Shown here in pieces: positions 1 to 8,652 of a stretch of DNA of 64,000 bases. The stretch is from Streptomyces sp. BA2 (GTDB taxonomy: Bacteria > Actinomycetota > Actinomycetes > Streptomycetales > Streptomycetaceae), in NCBI RefSeq assembly GCF_009769735.1, contig NZ_WSRO01000002.1:372001-436000 (forward strand). The letters run 5' to 3'. Numbering within the stretch: position 1 is the stretch's first letter; each line of letters begins with the position of its first letter. The position numbers were made by a program, and so were the translations under genes. Under the pieces are notes generated by a model that saw only the letters and a program-made list of their open reading frames with translations, ran no database searches and was not told the DNA's origin.

Positions 1-250
1 TCAGACCGGCCCTGCTGATGAGCACGGACCCGGCAAGGGTGCTGAACCACGCCACCACGACCGCCATCGAGGCCGCCACGGTGACCGGCACGCCGCCCAG
101 CCCCGCCACGTCGAGGTCCACGTCCGAGTCGAAGCTGTCCGCTTCGGTCCCGCCGAGCATGACCAGAAGCCAGAAGCCGAGGACGACGACCAGGGCGGAG
201 CTGAAGATGATGGCCGGAAAACCTGTGGCTGCCTCTGGAAACTCCGGCAT
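1..250 (-). CDS. YqiJ-like (DUF1449/OB-fold) membrane protein, partial
   Basis: The gene runs off the left edge, so only about 83 N-terminal residues are visible. They begin MPEFPEAATGFPAIIFSSAL and contain a hydrophobic segment (about residues 12-33), an acidic DSDVDLDV stretch, and a second hydrophobic segment from about residue 55. This is the N-terminal layout of the YqiJ/DUF1449 inner-membrane family, which pairs with flotillin-type SPFH proteins; the C-terminal OB-fold would lie outside the window. The ATG at 248-250 has an AAGGGG ribosome site upstream. It is transcribed away from the NfeD and SPFH genes that follow, which supports a joint role in membrane microdomain organisation (inference). 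The family call rests on pattern and context only. Confidence 0.65.
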   Translation of the reverse strand, partial: MPEFPEAATGFPAIIFSSALVVVLGFWLLVMLGGTEADSFDSDVDLDVAGLGGVPVTVAASMAVVVAWFSTLAGSVLISRAGL

Positions 251-287
251 CCGTTCCCCTTCAAGCTTCCGCAGCTCCGACCCCGGC

Positions 288-311
288 CCGGATTACATTT
301 CCGTAATCCGG
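288..311. promoter_or_regulatory. 9-bp inverted repeat in divergent promoter region
   Basis: CCGGATTAC (288-296) and its exact complement GTAATCCGG (303-311) are separated by 6 nt. The site lies about 40 bp upstream of the minus-strand YqiJ-like start (250) and 240 bp upstream of NfeD (555). Such a site could be an operator for the divergent membrane genes. The rest of 251-554 shows no gene. Confidence 0.4.
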
Positions 312-554
312 CATCGGGGCCAGGCCCCCGTCCCTGCCAGCCCCATACTCACCTGCTGGCCCCTCGCAGTTCATTGCCGTGTTCAGGCAATCTTTACGCG
401 CTCTTAATGCCGGGCGGTCGACAGCTCAGCTGTCGCTAGCTCTGCAGTTCGTGCGGCGGGAAGCGTTCCGTGTAATCGGGCGGGATAGTTCTGTTCTGTC
501 AGGCGTTCCGCCAGGTAGCTTGGAAGAAGAGTCCCCCTGAGGGAGGCCGATCCG

Positions 555-992
555 ATGCCGTGGTTCGTATGGCTGCTCACCGCCGCGGCGCTTGGGGCCG
601 TGGAGTTCTTCACGCTGACTCTCGTCTTCGGGTTGCTGGCGGGTGCCGCGCTTGTCGCCGCCGTAGTCGCTGGTGTCGGCGTCGGCATTCTCGGCCAGCT
701 CGTGGCGCTCGCGGCGACAGGGGCAGCGGGCCTGGTCGTCATCCGTCCCATCGCACTGCGGCACATGAAACAGCCACCCCTCACACGCGAGGGCAGCGAC
801 GCGCTGATCGGCAAGCGGGCCGAGGTCATGCAGGAGGTCACGGCGACCTGCGGACTGATCAAATTGTCCGGCGAACAATGGTCCGCCCGCGCCCTCGACG
901 AAAGCCATGTGATCCCGGTGGGCAAGTTGGTGGACGTGATGGAGATCGAAGGCGCCACCGCAATCGTCTACCCCCGCGAACTCCTTCCATGA
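555..992 (+). CDS. NfeD family membrane protein
   Basis: This 145-residue protein has the short NfeD architecture. Two or three hydrophobic helices (about residues 3-75) are followed by a soluble C-terminal OB-fold-like domain. That domain contains LIGKRAEVMQEV and GEQWSARALDESHVIPVGKLVDVMEIEGA, the typical NfeD-C pattern. Family members support SPFH/stomatin proteins in membrane microdomains. The ATG at 555 has GGGAGG about 9 nt upstream. Thirty nucleotides separate it from the SPFH gene, so the two are almost certainly cotranscribed. Family assignment is firm; the physiological role is inferred. Confidence 0.88.
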   Translation: MPWFVWLLTAAALGAVEFFTLTLVFGLLAGAALVAAVVAGVGVGILGQLVALAATGAAGLVVIRPIALRHMKQPPLTREGSDALIGKRAEVMQEVTATCGLIKLSGEQWSARALDESHVIPVGKLVDVMEIEGATAIVYPRELLP

Positions 993-1021
993 ACGGCTGA
1001 ACCTATAGCAATGGAGGAAGT

Positions 1022-2137
1022 GTGGATCCGGTTGCCATCGTGCTTCTCGTGGCGGCGATTGTTGTCGTCTTCCTAGTGGCCTCCACCGTGCGGATCGTCC
1101 CCCAGGCGCGCCGCTACAACATCGAGCGGTTTGGCCGATATCGCCGGACGCTGCAACCCGGCCTGAATTTCGTCATGCCGGTGGCGGACCGCATCAACAC
1201 CAAGCTCGACGTGCGCGAGCAGGTCTACTCGTCCGACCCCAAGCCGGTGATCACCGAGGACAACCTCGTGGTGAACATCGACACCGTGCTCTACTACCAA
1301 GTCACTGACCCACGGTCCGCGGCCTACGAGGTTGCTGATTACCTGCAGGCGATCGATCAGCTCACCGTGACCACACTGCGGAACGTCATCGGCAGCATGG
1401 ACTTGGAGGGCACGCTCACCTCACGTGAGCGGATCAACGCCCAGCTCCGTACCGTCCTCGATGAAGCCACCGGCAAGTGGGGCATCAGGGTCAACCGCGT
1501 CGAGATCAAGGCCATCGATCCACCCCACACCATCAAAGAGGCTATGGAGAAGCAGATGCGGGCCGAGCGGGACAAGCGCGCGGCCATCCTGCACGCCGAG
1601 GGGGAACGGCAAGCCAAGATCCTCACCGCAGAAGGCACGAAGCAGAAGGACATCCTCGAAGCACAGGGCACGCAACAAGCCATGATCTTGCGGGCAGACG
1701 GCGAGGCAAAGGCGGTGGAGCGCGTCTTCCAGGCCGTCCACCGCAACAACGCCGACCCGAAGATCCTGGCCTACAAGTACCTCGAGACGCTCCCGCACTT
1801 GGCGAAGAGCGACAACAACACGTTCTGGGTCATCCCGGGAGAGCTGACCGAAGCGGTTCGCACGGTCACCACCGCGTTCGGTGATCACTCTGCGGCGGGT
1901 GGGCCCACCCCTGCCCCTGCGCAGCCCGAAGAAGCAGCCACTGCGGGCCCGGATCAAACGTCGGACCGAGGCGGGGCTCCGGGACTCAAGGCGGAATCGA
2001 CGCTTTCACTCGACGCCGCGGCGGCTGTTGACGAGGCCACCAAGCAGGCCGCCGCCGCGGTGAACGACGCCAAGGCCGAGGCCGAGGCCGCGAGGACGCC
2101 CACGGTGCCGCGCCGGGAACAGACGTCCGGCGATTGA
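1022..2137 (+). CDS. SPFH/Band 7 (stomatin-like) protein
   Basis: A 371-residue SPFH protein. An N-terminal membrane anchor (residues 3-23) is followed by a Band 7 domain (about 25-210) with typical blocks such as RRTLQPGLNFVMPVADRI, TEDNLVVNIDTVLYYQV and VRVNRVEIK-type sequence. A charged coiled-coil stretch (about 180-240) contains repeated AEG/AQG-type units. The last 85 residues are alanine/glutamate-rich and low complexity, probably disordered. The start is GTG at 1022, with GGAGG 6-7 nt upstream. With NfeD just upstream it forms the classic NfeD-SPFH pair, which oligomerises on the cytoplasmic membrane and is often linked to FtsH-type quality control or stress. The specific target here is unknown. 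Confidence 0.9.
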   Translation: MDPVAIVLLVAAIVVVFLVASTVRIVPQARRYNIERFGRYRRTLQPGLNFVMPVADRINTKLDVREQVYSSDPKPVITEDNLVVNIDTVLYYQVTDPRSAAYEVADYLQAIDQLTVTTLRNVIGSMDLEGTLTSRERINAQLRTVLDEATGKWGIRVNRVEIKAIDPPHTIKEAMEKQMRAERDKRAAILHAEGERQAKILTAEGTKQKDILEAQGTQQAMILRADGEAKAVERVFQAVHRNNADPKILAYKYLETLPHLAKSDNNTFWVIPGELTEAVRTVTTAFGDHSAAGGPTPAPAQPEEAATAGPDQTSDRGGAPGLKAESTLSLDAAAAVDEATKQAAAAVNDAKAEAEAARTPTVPRREQTSGD

Positions 2138-2224
2138 GGCAGCCTCCGTTCGAGGCCGTTCTGAGGACCAGGCGGCGGCGATGATCACCACGGGCCGCAC
2201 GGAGGTGTTCACGAAGGCTCCCCG

Positions 2225-3523
2225 TCAGCGCTCGGCACTATCGGCCCGCTGGTAGATGTCGGGGATGCCGTCGTGATCGTCGTCGCGGGTCTCCTCGTCA
2301 TACAGGCGCCGGTAGACGCCGTTGCGCCGCTTGATGAGGAGAGCCGCCAGGCCGGCGGCCATGAGGGAGCCGATCAGAACCGCGGCCTTGATGTGCTCGG
2401 CGGCGGCCGGGTCGGCGAAGGCCAGTTCACCGATGAGCAGGGCGACAGTGAACCCGATTCCGGCCAGCACCGCGAGTGCGAAGACGTCCGCCCAGGCGAG
2501 CTCCGGGTTCAGCTTGGCTCGGGTGAAGCGGGCCGCGAGGTAGGTGCCCGCGAAGATGCCGACGGTCTTGCCGATGACGAGGCCCAGGACCACGCCCAGC
2601 GGCTCCGGCCGGGTGAACACTTCTCCCAGGGCCGCGCCCGAGACGCCGACACCGGCCGCGAACAGCGCGAACAGCGGGACCACAACGCCCGCAGAGACGG
2701 GATGGAGCAAGTGGGAGGTCCGTTCGGCGGGGGTAGAGCTCTCGCCCCTGTCGCGGGTCGTACGCAGGATCAAGCCGATGGCGACACCCGCGACGGTCGC
2801 GTGGATACCGCTGTTGTACATCAACGCCCACGTGACGACACCGAGTGGGACGTACCACCACCAGCCGCGTACACGGAAGCGCTGCAGGGCGTAGATGACG
2901 GCCAGTCCGGCGAAGGCTCCGCCGAGAGCGGCGAAGTTCAGGTCGCTGGTGAAGAAGATCGCGATGATCAGGATCGCGCCGAGGTCGTCGACGACGGCGA
3001 GAGTGAGCAGGAACGCCCGGAGCGAGGCGGGCAGGTGGGTGCTCAGGACAGCGAGGACAGCCAGCGCGAAAGCGATGTCGGTGGCCATCGGCACCGCCCA
3101 GCCCTCCGGGCTGCCCCCTCCGGCCGTGGCCGTGGCCACGTAGACGGCTGCGGGCACGATCATGCCGCAGAGAGCGGCGATGACGGGCAGTGCCGCGGTG
3201 GCGGGAGTGCGGAGTTCACCGACGACCAGCTCACGTTTGAGCTCGATGCCGGCGACCAGGAAGAAGATGGCCAGCAGTCCGTCGGCAGTCCAGTGCTCCA
3301 CGGACAGGTCCAGGCCGAGGGCGGGTATGCCGAAGTGGAAGTCGCGTATCTGCTCGTATACCCCGCTCCACGGGGTGTTCGCCCACACCAGCGCCACGAC
3401 GGCGGCAGCCAGGAGCACCAGTCCACCGACCGTCTCGGTCCTCAGGGCCTGCACTACTGCGTTGCGCTCCGGCAGCGGCAGGAGACCGAGGAAGGGGGAA
3501 CGCTCACGGGGCGCGGCAGCCAT
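2225..3523 (-). CDS. nhaA: Na+/H+ antiporter NhaA
   Basis: This 432-residue polytopic protein has about 11-12 hydrophobic helices. Family-defining NhaA motifs are present: ATDIAFALAV, containing one essential aspartate, and LAVVDDLGAILIIA, containing the paired ion-binding aspartates. IELKRELVVGEL lies near the N-terminal third. It exchanges protons for Na+ across the cytoplasmic membrane. The reading frame extends upstream, but ATG 3521-3523 is the better start because GGAGG sits about 10 nt before it and NhaA proteins start at this point. The C-terminal tail carries an acidic RDDDHDGIPD stretch that resembles a calcium-binding loop. It follows the symporter gene in the same direction but has its own upstream region. 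Confidence 0.93.
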   Translation of the reverse strand: MAAAPRERSPFLGLLPLPERNAVVQALRTETVGGLVLLAAAVVALVWANTPWSGVYEQIRDFHFGIPALGLDLSVEHWTADGLLAIFFLVAGIELKRELVVGELRTPATAALPVIAALCGMIVPAAVYVATATAGGGSPEGWAVPMATDIAFALAVLAVLSTHLPASLRAFLLTLAVVDDLGAILIIAIFFTSDLNFAALGGAFAGLAVIYALQRFRVRGWWWYVPLGVVTWALMYNSGIHATVAGVAIGLILRTTRDRGESSTPAERTSHLLHPVSAGVVVPLFALFAAGVGVSGAALGEVFTRPEPLGVVLGLVIGKTVGIFAGTYLAARFTRAKLNPELAWADVFALAVLAGIGFTVALLIGELAFADPAAAEHIKAAVLIGSLMAAGLAALLIKRRNGVYRRLYDEETRDDDHDGIPDIYQRADSAER

Positions 3524-3717
3524 CGGGGAATCCTCCAGGGCATCGACATGAGGGCATGGGGGCCCTAGGACGCCGACCAGACTTCCCGGCACACCACGCG
3601 CCGGACACGGTCGCTCGAGGCGGACCATTGACGCGTTCTTTACACACTAACCGGCCCCCGCGTCCCCCGCCATACCTCATCTCACCTGCGTAAACGCGTT
3701 GTCCGGGCATGGCGAAC

Positions 3718-3756
3718 GGGCCCGTCCACACCAAGGCGTCAGGTGTGGGCGGGCCC
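3718..3756 (-). terminator. Strong hairpin downstream of symporter gene
   Basis: A 15-bp stem (3718-3732 with 3742-3756, one G-U or mismatch position) encloses a 9-nt loop. It begins 27 bp beyond the symporter stop codon on the minus strand. No U-tract follows, as is common in Streptomyces. It separates the symporter from nhaA. Confidence 0.75.
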
Positions 3757-3782
3757 GCCCAGGAGCCGGGCCGCGGGGGCGG

Positions 3783-5195
3783 TCAGACGGTGGTCTTCAC
3801 CGACTCCTGGTCTTCGTCGTCCTCGTCGCCGGCTTTGCGAGCGCGGACGAACTCCAGGAAAGAGTTCAGCTCGCGCTTGACGACGGGGGCGAGGAGATAC
3901 AGGCCGATGATGTTGATGACGGCGAGCATGAAGAGCACCGCGTCGGCCATGTCGATCAGGGTCTGGAGCGTCAGGAGCGATCCGGCGATCGCGAACAGGG
4001 TGTAGACGACCTTGTACGTCAGCTCGCTGACCTTGCTGCGGCCGAAGAGGTACGTCCACGCCTTGAGCCCGTAGTAGCCCCACGTGAGCACGGTGGAGAT
4101 GGCGAACAGCATCACCGCGACGGTGAGGATGTACGGGAACCAGGGCATGACGGTGGCGAAGGCGTCCGACGTGATGGTGACGCCGCCGATGGAATCCGGA
4201 TCCTTGCGGGCCGCCGCCCAGCTGGCCGGGTTGGCGATGACGATGGTCAGCGCGGTCATCGTGCAGATGACGACGGTGTCGATGAACGGCTCGAGCAGGG
4301 CGACCAGGCCCTCGCTGGCGGGGTGCTTGGTCTTGACCGCGGAGTGGGCGATCGGGGCGGAGCCGAGGCCGGCCTCGTTGGAGAACGCGGCGCGCTTGAA
4401 GCCGACGATCAGGGCGCCGAGGACACCGCCGGCGACACCCTGCGGGTTGAACGCGCCCTCGATGATGGTGCCGATCGCGGCCGGTACAGCGGTGACGTGG
4501 ACCAGGATGCCGAAGAACAACGCGCCGGCGGACGAGCCCATCAGACCGTTCTCGCCGCCCGTGACGGAGACGAGCTGAGCGTAGGACTGGTTGACCTGGA
4601 AGAGGTTGCCGCCGAAGAGGCCGAAGAACAGGATCATGAACGAGGCGAGGACCGCGAGAACCTTGCCGAGCCTCTTGCCGTTGGTGCCGAAGCGGTCGGC
4701 CAGGCCCTTGGGCAGATAGTGCATCGGGCCGCCGGAGACAGTGCCGTCGGCGTGCACCTCGCGGTACTTCACACCGAGGGTGACCTCGACGAACTTGGTG
4801 GCCATGCCCAGCAGGCCGCACAGGATCATCCAGAAGGTGGCGCCGGCGCCACCGATGGAGACGGCCACGGCCACACCGGCGATGTTGCCAAGACCGACGG
4901 TGCCGGAGACGGCGGCCGTCAACGCCTGGAAGTGGTTGACCTCACCGGCCGCCCCCTTCTCGTCGTACTTCCCACGGACCACGTCGAGGGCGAGTCTGAA
5001 CTTCCTGATCTGCACAAGGCCGAACCAGGCGGTGAAGACCAGACCTGCGATGACGAGCCAGGCGACAATGAGGGGCAGCTCCGTACCGGCGACGGGGACG
5101 GAGTAGAAAACGACTTCCCCGAGCCAGGTGGCTATGGGCTCGAAGAATCCGCTGACGGCCTTGTCGACGGAATTGGTGATGGAGTCGAGTGACAC
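3783..5195 (-). CDS. Sodium:alanine symporter family (AGCS) protein
   Basis: A 470-residue transporter of the alanine/glycine:cation symporter family (AlsT/DagA type). It has about 10-11 membrane helices and the conserved blocks GEVNHFQALTAAVSGTVGLG, GNIAGVAVAVSIGGAGATFW and FSNEAGLGSAPIAHSAV. The last of these is the AGCS signature near the substrate site. It probably imports alanine or glycine with Na+. The start is GTG (5193-5195). The C-terminal tail is charged (AGDEDDEDQESV). Neighbouring nhaA could help set the sodium gradient it uses, although the two genes are separated by a terminator. The 263 bp upstream hold no recognisable gene or riboswitch. Confidence 0.92.
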   Translation of the reverse strand: MSLDSITNSVDKAVSGFFEPIATWLGEVVFYSVPVAGTELPLIVAWLVIAGLVFTAWFGLVQIRKFRLALDVVRGKYDEKGAAGEVNHFQALTAAVSGTVGLGNIAGVAVAVSIGGAGATFWMILCGLLGMATKFVEVTLGVKYREVHADGTVSGGPMHYLPKGLADRFGTNGKRLGKVLAVLASFMILFFGLFGGNLFQVNQSYAQLVSVTGGENGLMGSSAGALFFGILVHVTAVPAAIGTIIEGAFNPQGVAGGVLGALIVGFKRAAFSNEAGLGSAPIAHSAVKTKHPASEGLVALLEPFIDTVVICTMTALTIVIANPASWAAARKDPDSIGGVTITSDAFATVMPWFPYILTVAVMLFAISTVLTWGYYGLKAWTYLFGRSKVSELTYKVVYTLFAIAGSLLTLQTLIDMADAVLFMLAVINIIGLYLLAPVVKRELNSFLEFVRARKAGDEDDEDQESVKTTV

Positions 5196-5458
5196 GGTGG
5201 CTATCTCGATGGCGCAGGACCGGCGCTGGGGTTGCGCCGGAAAGATGTGCGGTCTTTGAGCAAACGCCGTTGTCCGATTGGCAACCCAGGGCGCACGTCC
5301 CGCGGACTCGGAACGTGATCGACCTGGTCGTACTGCCGACTGTTCCGTTCATCGGACACCTATCCCCGGCGATGCCACATGAAGGACCTCCACCACGCCG
5401 CGACTCGGTCCATCGAGGAGGGCGCAGCTCGTTGATACGACGTCCGGGCGCCGCTCGT

Positions 5459-5926
5459 TCAGCCGCGGCTCGTGGCCTGATTCCTGGACCATGCGGTGGC
5501 GTCAGCTCCGTATCGAGCCAAGAGCCGTGCGAACTGGATCCGCTCATCCGGCGACCAGGCGGCGGTGATCTCCTGGAACGCTTTGCGCTGTTCGGCGGCG
5601 AAGCGGTTGCGTTCGGCCTCGCCGTGCTCGGTGAGTTCGAGCACGGTGCGGCGTCCGTCGGACTGGGACGCCGCCCGGCGCAGCAGCCCGTCCTCGATGC
5701 AGGCGGCGACGGTCCGGCTGGCCACCGGCTGGGCGACGCCCATCTCGGCAGCGAGGCCACCGACGGTCGTCTCGCCCGGCGCATCGGCGATCACATTGAG
5801 TACGAGGTTGCGGGAGAGGTCCTTGCTCGATGCCGGTGCGCGTCGTCGCAGACGTGACAGCGCCGGGCCGATCTGGTCCAGCGCCAGGTCGTCGGAAGAC
5901 TGCTCGGAGAAAGACGCGCCGCTCAT
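5459..5926 (-). CDS. MarR family transcriptional regulator
   Basis: A 155-residue MarR-type winged-helix protein. The recognition-helix and wing region reads TVGGLAAEMGVAQPVASRTV, then LLRRAASQSDGRRTVLELTEHG, the normal MarR DR-wing pattern. It starts at ATG 5924-5926 and is transcribed divergently from the amidohydrolase. The 103 bp between the two genes contain a perfect 11-bp inverted repeat, the likely operator for this protein. It probably represses itself and the hydrolase until a ligand, perhaps the hydrolase substrate, binds (inference). Confidence 0.88.
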   Translation of the reverse strand: MSGASFSEQSSDDLALDQIGPALSRLRRRAPASSKDLSRNLVLNVIADAPGETTVGGLAAEMGVAQPVASRTVAACIEDGLLRRAASQSDGRRTVLELTEHGEAERNRFAAEQRKAFQEITAAWSPDERIQFARLLARYGADATAWSRNQATSRG

Positions 5927-5953
5927 GCGACCGAGTCTAGGCCTGGTCCGGAC

Positions 5954-5997
5954 ATTTGCATACCACTGGCTAAGTACATAGCATAAGGTATGCAAAT
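5954..5997. promoter_or_regulatory. Perfect inverted repeat, likely MarR operator
   Basis: ATTTGCATACC (5954-5964) and GGTATGCAAAT (5987-5997) are exact reverse complements separated by 22 nt. An extra GCATA half-site at 5981-5985 creates an overlapping GCATA-N5-TATGC type arrangement. The element is A/T-rich in an otherwise GC-rich region and sits between divergent starts at 5926 and 6030, where a MarR dimer pair could block both promoters. Confidence 0.75.
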
Positions 5998-6029
5998 TTT
6001 GAACGAGCGAGGAAATGAGGCGGACTGCT

Positions 6030-7244
6030 ATGGCGCTCACCGCGATCACCAACGCGCAGATCTTCGACGGAGAGAAGACGGTGGGCGTGCACACCGTGGT
6101 CATCGACGGCGGGAGGATCGCTCGTGTCGGTGGCGACGCTCCTCGGGGCAGCGAGATCGTCGACGGCAGCGGCGCCACACTGCTGCCGGGGCTCATCGAC
6201 GCCCATGTTCACTCCGCCCCCGGTTCCCTGGCGCTCGCCCTACGGTTCGGGGTGACGACCGAACTGGAGATGCAGGGGATGAACACACGGGAGAACCGGG
6301 GGCCCATCACCGACGACGACACCCTGGCTGACGTGCGCTCTTCCGGCTTCGCCATCACTCCGCCCGGTGGGCATCCGAGCGAGCTGATGCCCGAGGGCTT
6401 CCGGCCGAAGTGGGAGCTGCCCCCGGTGATGCCCCTGATGCCGTTCTCCACCACTCCCGAGGAAGCGGCCGCCTTCGTGCCCCAACTCCTCGCCCGGGGC
6501 TCCGACTTCATCAAGTTCATGATCGACGACGGCAGTGTGGAGGGCCACCCCGGGCTGCCCTCGCTCGACCAGGCCACCGTGACCGCCGGTGTGGCCGAAG
6601 CCAAGAAGTACGGCGCTCTCACCGTGGCCCACGCGCTCACGGTGGACGCCACCAGAATGGCCGCCGAAGCCGGCGTCGACGGCGTCACCCACGTGTTCAT
6701 GGACCAGCCGCACACCGCCGAAATCATCGCCCTCATCAAGGACGCGGGCATGTTCGTCATTCCCTGCATCACTCTCAACGCCTCGATGATGGGGAACACC
6801 GGCAGCGAACTCGCCGACGACCCCCGGGTCGCCGCACGCCTCGACAGCAAGTGGGACCAGACCCTGCGCTCCAGCTACAACCGCTACCCGCAGGACAAGC
6901 TCGACGACGTGTACGACACCGTGCGCGCTCTGGACGCCGCCGGCGTCGACGTGCTGGCCGGTACCGACGTCTCCATGCCCGAGACGTTCTTCGGGGGCCT
7001 GGCGCACGGAGCGAGCCTGCACCACGAACTGCAGTACCTGGTGGCAGCCGGCCTGACACCCGCACGGGCCCTGCGCGCGGCCACAGCGACCACGGCCCGC
7101 CGCTTCCGCCTCAGCGACCGGGGCCGCATCGCCGAGGGACTCCGCACCGACCTTCTGCTGGTCGACGGCGACCCGACCAGCAACATCAGCGACACCCTCA
7201 ACACCCGTGCCATCTGGCGCCGCGGCACCCGCCTGGCGGCATGA
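6030..7244 (+). CDS. Amidohydrolase family protein
   Basis: A 404-residue metal-dependent hydrolase of the amidohydrolase superfamily (imidazolonepropionase/prolidase-like branch). The N-terminal beta-sandwich (ITNAQIFDGEKTVGVHTVVI) leads into LLPGLIDAHVHS, which supplies the HxH metal ligands. Later ligands fit TVAHAL (histidine) and VLAGTDVSMP (aspartate). The C-terminal GRIAEGLRTDLLLVDGDP is the usual sandwich-closing strand pattern. ATG 6030 is preferred over ATG 6015 because GAGGCGG lies 6 nt before it, while the earlier ATG has too short a spacing. The substrate is unknown; many relatives act on small amides or cyclic ureides. It is divergent from a MarR gene and probably controlled by it. 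Confidence 0.85.
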   Translation: MALTAITNAQIFDGEKTVGVHTVVIDGGRIARVGGDAPRGSEIVDGSGATLLPGLIDAHVHSAPGSLALALRFGVTTELEMQGMNTRENRGPITDDDTLADVRSSGFAITPPGGHPSELMPEGFRPKWELPPVMPLMPFSTTPEEAAAFVPQLLARGSDFIKFMIDDGSVEGHPGLPSLDQATVTAGVAEAKKYGALTVAHALTVDATRMAAEAGVDGVTHVFMDQPHTAEIIALIKDAGMFVIPCITLNASMMGNTGSELADDPRVAARLDSKWDQTLRSSYNRYPQDKLDDVYDTVRALDAAGVDVLAGTDVSMPETFFGGLAHGASLHHELQYLVAAGLTPARALRAATATTARRFRLSDRGRIAEGLRTDLLLVDGDPTSNISDTLNTRAIWRRGTRLAA

Positions 7245-7625
7245 CCGCAGTACTGCAGCTCGTCGAGGCCTGGGCGCAAGAGCCATCCCGCCATGGTAGG
7301 TACCGGGCCGCGGTCTTCCGGTACGAGCTGTCGACCTTGGCCGCCGACATGCGCGGGGCTCTGTGGTCGAGCCGGGAGGCCCTCCGACCTCCCCAGGCGT
7401 CATGATCCTCCCGGCCCGCAGGCGCCCGGTACCCACCGCCACACACGTCATGCACGCGCGGGGTGGACGTGCGGGCCGCCCCAAGGCCAGGGGCCCGTGG
7501 CCTGGTTCAGCACTTGGAGCGACCGTGAAGCCAGGGTTGAGTGGGCAATGAACGCTACCGAGTCGCTCCGCCCCATGCCGCGGTCGTCACAGGGCGGAGC
7601 GGGGAATGGATCACAGACGGTTCGT
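7245..7625. other. Intergenic, no convincing gene
   Basis: This 381-bp gap separates the convergent amidohydrolase and SH3 protein genes. A 54-codon plus-strand frame starts at an ATGA overlap at 7242, but its composition is not gene-like and nothing recognisable is encoded. No strong hairpin was found. Confidence 0.5.
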
Positions 7626-8252
7626 TCACTTGCAGATCGGTACCGCGCCGTTGGCCTTTACGTAGCGAGCGGTGACCCAGCCCTGAGGCGTCTTGACCCG
7701 GTACCAGGTGCGGTTGCCGGCGACGGGCTGACCGGCCTTACGGCAGATCAGGTCGATGGTCTGTCCGCTGCGATAAGCCCCGGTGATGCGCGAGTTGGAG
7801 GTGGGCTTCTGGCGTACGTTGACACCGGCCTTTGAGATTACCTTGCCCTTCACCGGCTTCGGGGCCGGTGCGAGAAGAGTGAGCTTGGCCTTGGCCGCCC
7901 ACTTTCCGCAGCCGACTCCCCCGACCACGACCTGGTGAGGACCGGGGGCGGCATTCGCCTTCACCCCTGCTTTGCCGGAATACACCGGCGGGTTGCCCTT
8001 CTTCGCCAGCGCCACTGCCTTGACGAAGGCATCGGACCGCGCCTGCACGGAACGGCACGCTTTCGGAGCGCCCACGACCTTCACCGTGACCGTCGTCTTC
8101 TGCTTGGCCGTCGTCGGGGTGACCGTGACCCGCGGTGCTGCCGCCGCGCCCGGGTCCGGCGCGGTGGGGGCATCTGCATACGCGAGGCCGGTCATCGCCG
8201 CGGAGACGAGAACTACCGCCGTACAACCGCTCATCGCCTTGCGAACCATCAT
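7626..8252 (-). CDS. Secreted SH3-domain protein
   Basis: A 208-residue exported protein. The N-terminus (MMVRKAMSGCTAVVLVSAAM) is a signal peptide with a likely Ala-X-Ala cleavage near residues 25-27. A middle Ig-like or beta-rich region (about 40-125) with two cysteines follows. A bacterial SH3 (SH3b) domain occupies about 135-205, with GVNVRQKPTSNSRITGAYRSG and GWVTARYV typical of the fold. SH3b domains usually bind peptidoglycan, so a cell-wall-associated role is likely. Two adjacent Met codons (8252, 8249) make the exact start ambiguous. The following gene, transketolase, is divergent. Confidence 0.8.
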   Translation of the reverse strand: MMVRKAMSGCTAVVLVSAAMTGLAYADAPTAPDPGAAAAPRVTVTPTTAKQKTTVTVKVVGAPKACRSVQARSDAFVKAVALAKKGNPPVYSGKAGVKANAAPGPHQVVVGGVGCGKWAAKAKLTLLAPAPKPVKGKVISKAGVNVRQKPTSNSRITGAYRSGQTIDLICRKAGQPVAGNRTWYRVKTPQGWVTARYVKANGAVPICK

Positions 8253-8652
8253 TTCCTTCTCCTTTGAGGCGGTCGGGCCCCGAGCGAAGCCCGGAACTCC
8301 GCACTGCGGAGGAAACGTAGGCCCAGCACCGGACAGATTGAATTACCCGCCCCACGACGCGCGGTCCTTCACCGCAATGCAGGAGATGTGATCAACCGAC
8401 AGGCCTTCTGAACAGAGACCGAACAGTGACCGAGGTAGCCGCCGTACGCGGTCCAATCCCGTACCCGAGGTGGTACGCGCCTGCCGACGATGCGCCCGGA
8501 ACCCGGCCCGGAGGGCTGCGGCTATCAAAGCGGCAGGCAAGCTGGCGTCTCCGGCTGGCCCGCCGAATGAGGGCAAAGTTTAGTCCTGCCGTGACCCGGC
8601 AACCGGAACGGGAACCACTAATTCGCCGCCTCGTCCCCGGAAAGGCCCCGTC
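8253..8652. other. Divergent intergenic region
   Basis: A 400-bp stretch lies between the divergent SH3 protein and transketolase genes. It must hold both promoters, but no consensus pair or repeat stands out. A GGAAAGG ribosome site lies just before the transketolase ATG. Confidence 0.5.

Noticed and set aside
2273..3568. Long plus-strand open frame opposite nhaA
   Set aside because: Its translation is a charged, low-complexity mirror of the antiporter, and nhaA on the other strand has all family motifs.
3699..5192. Plus-strand frame of nearly 500 codons opposite the alanine-type symporter
   Set aside because: Asp/Glu/Gly-rich antisense reading of a membrane protein gene; no ribosome site or recognisable domain.
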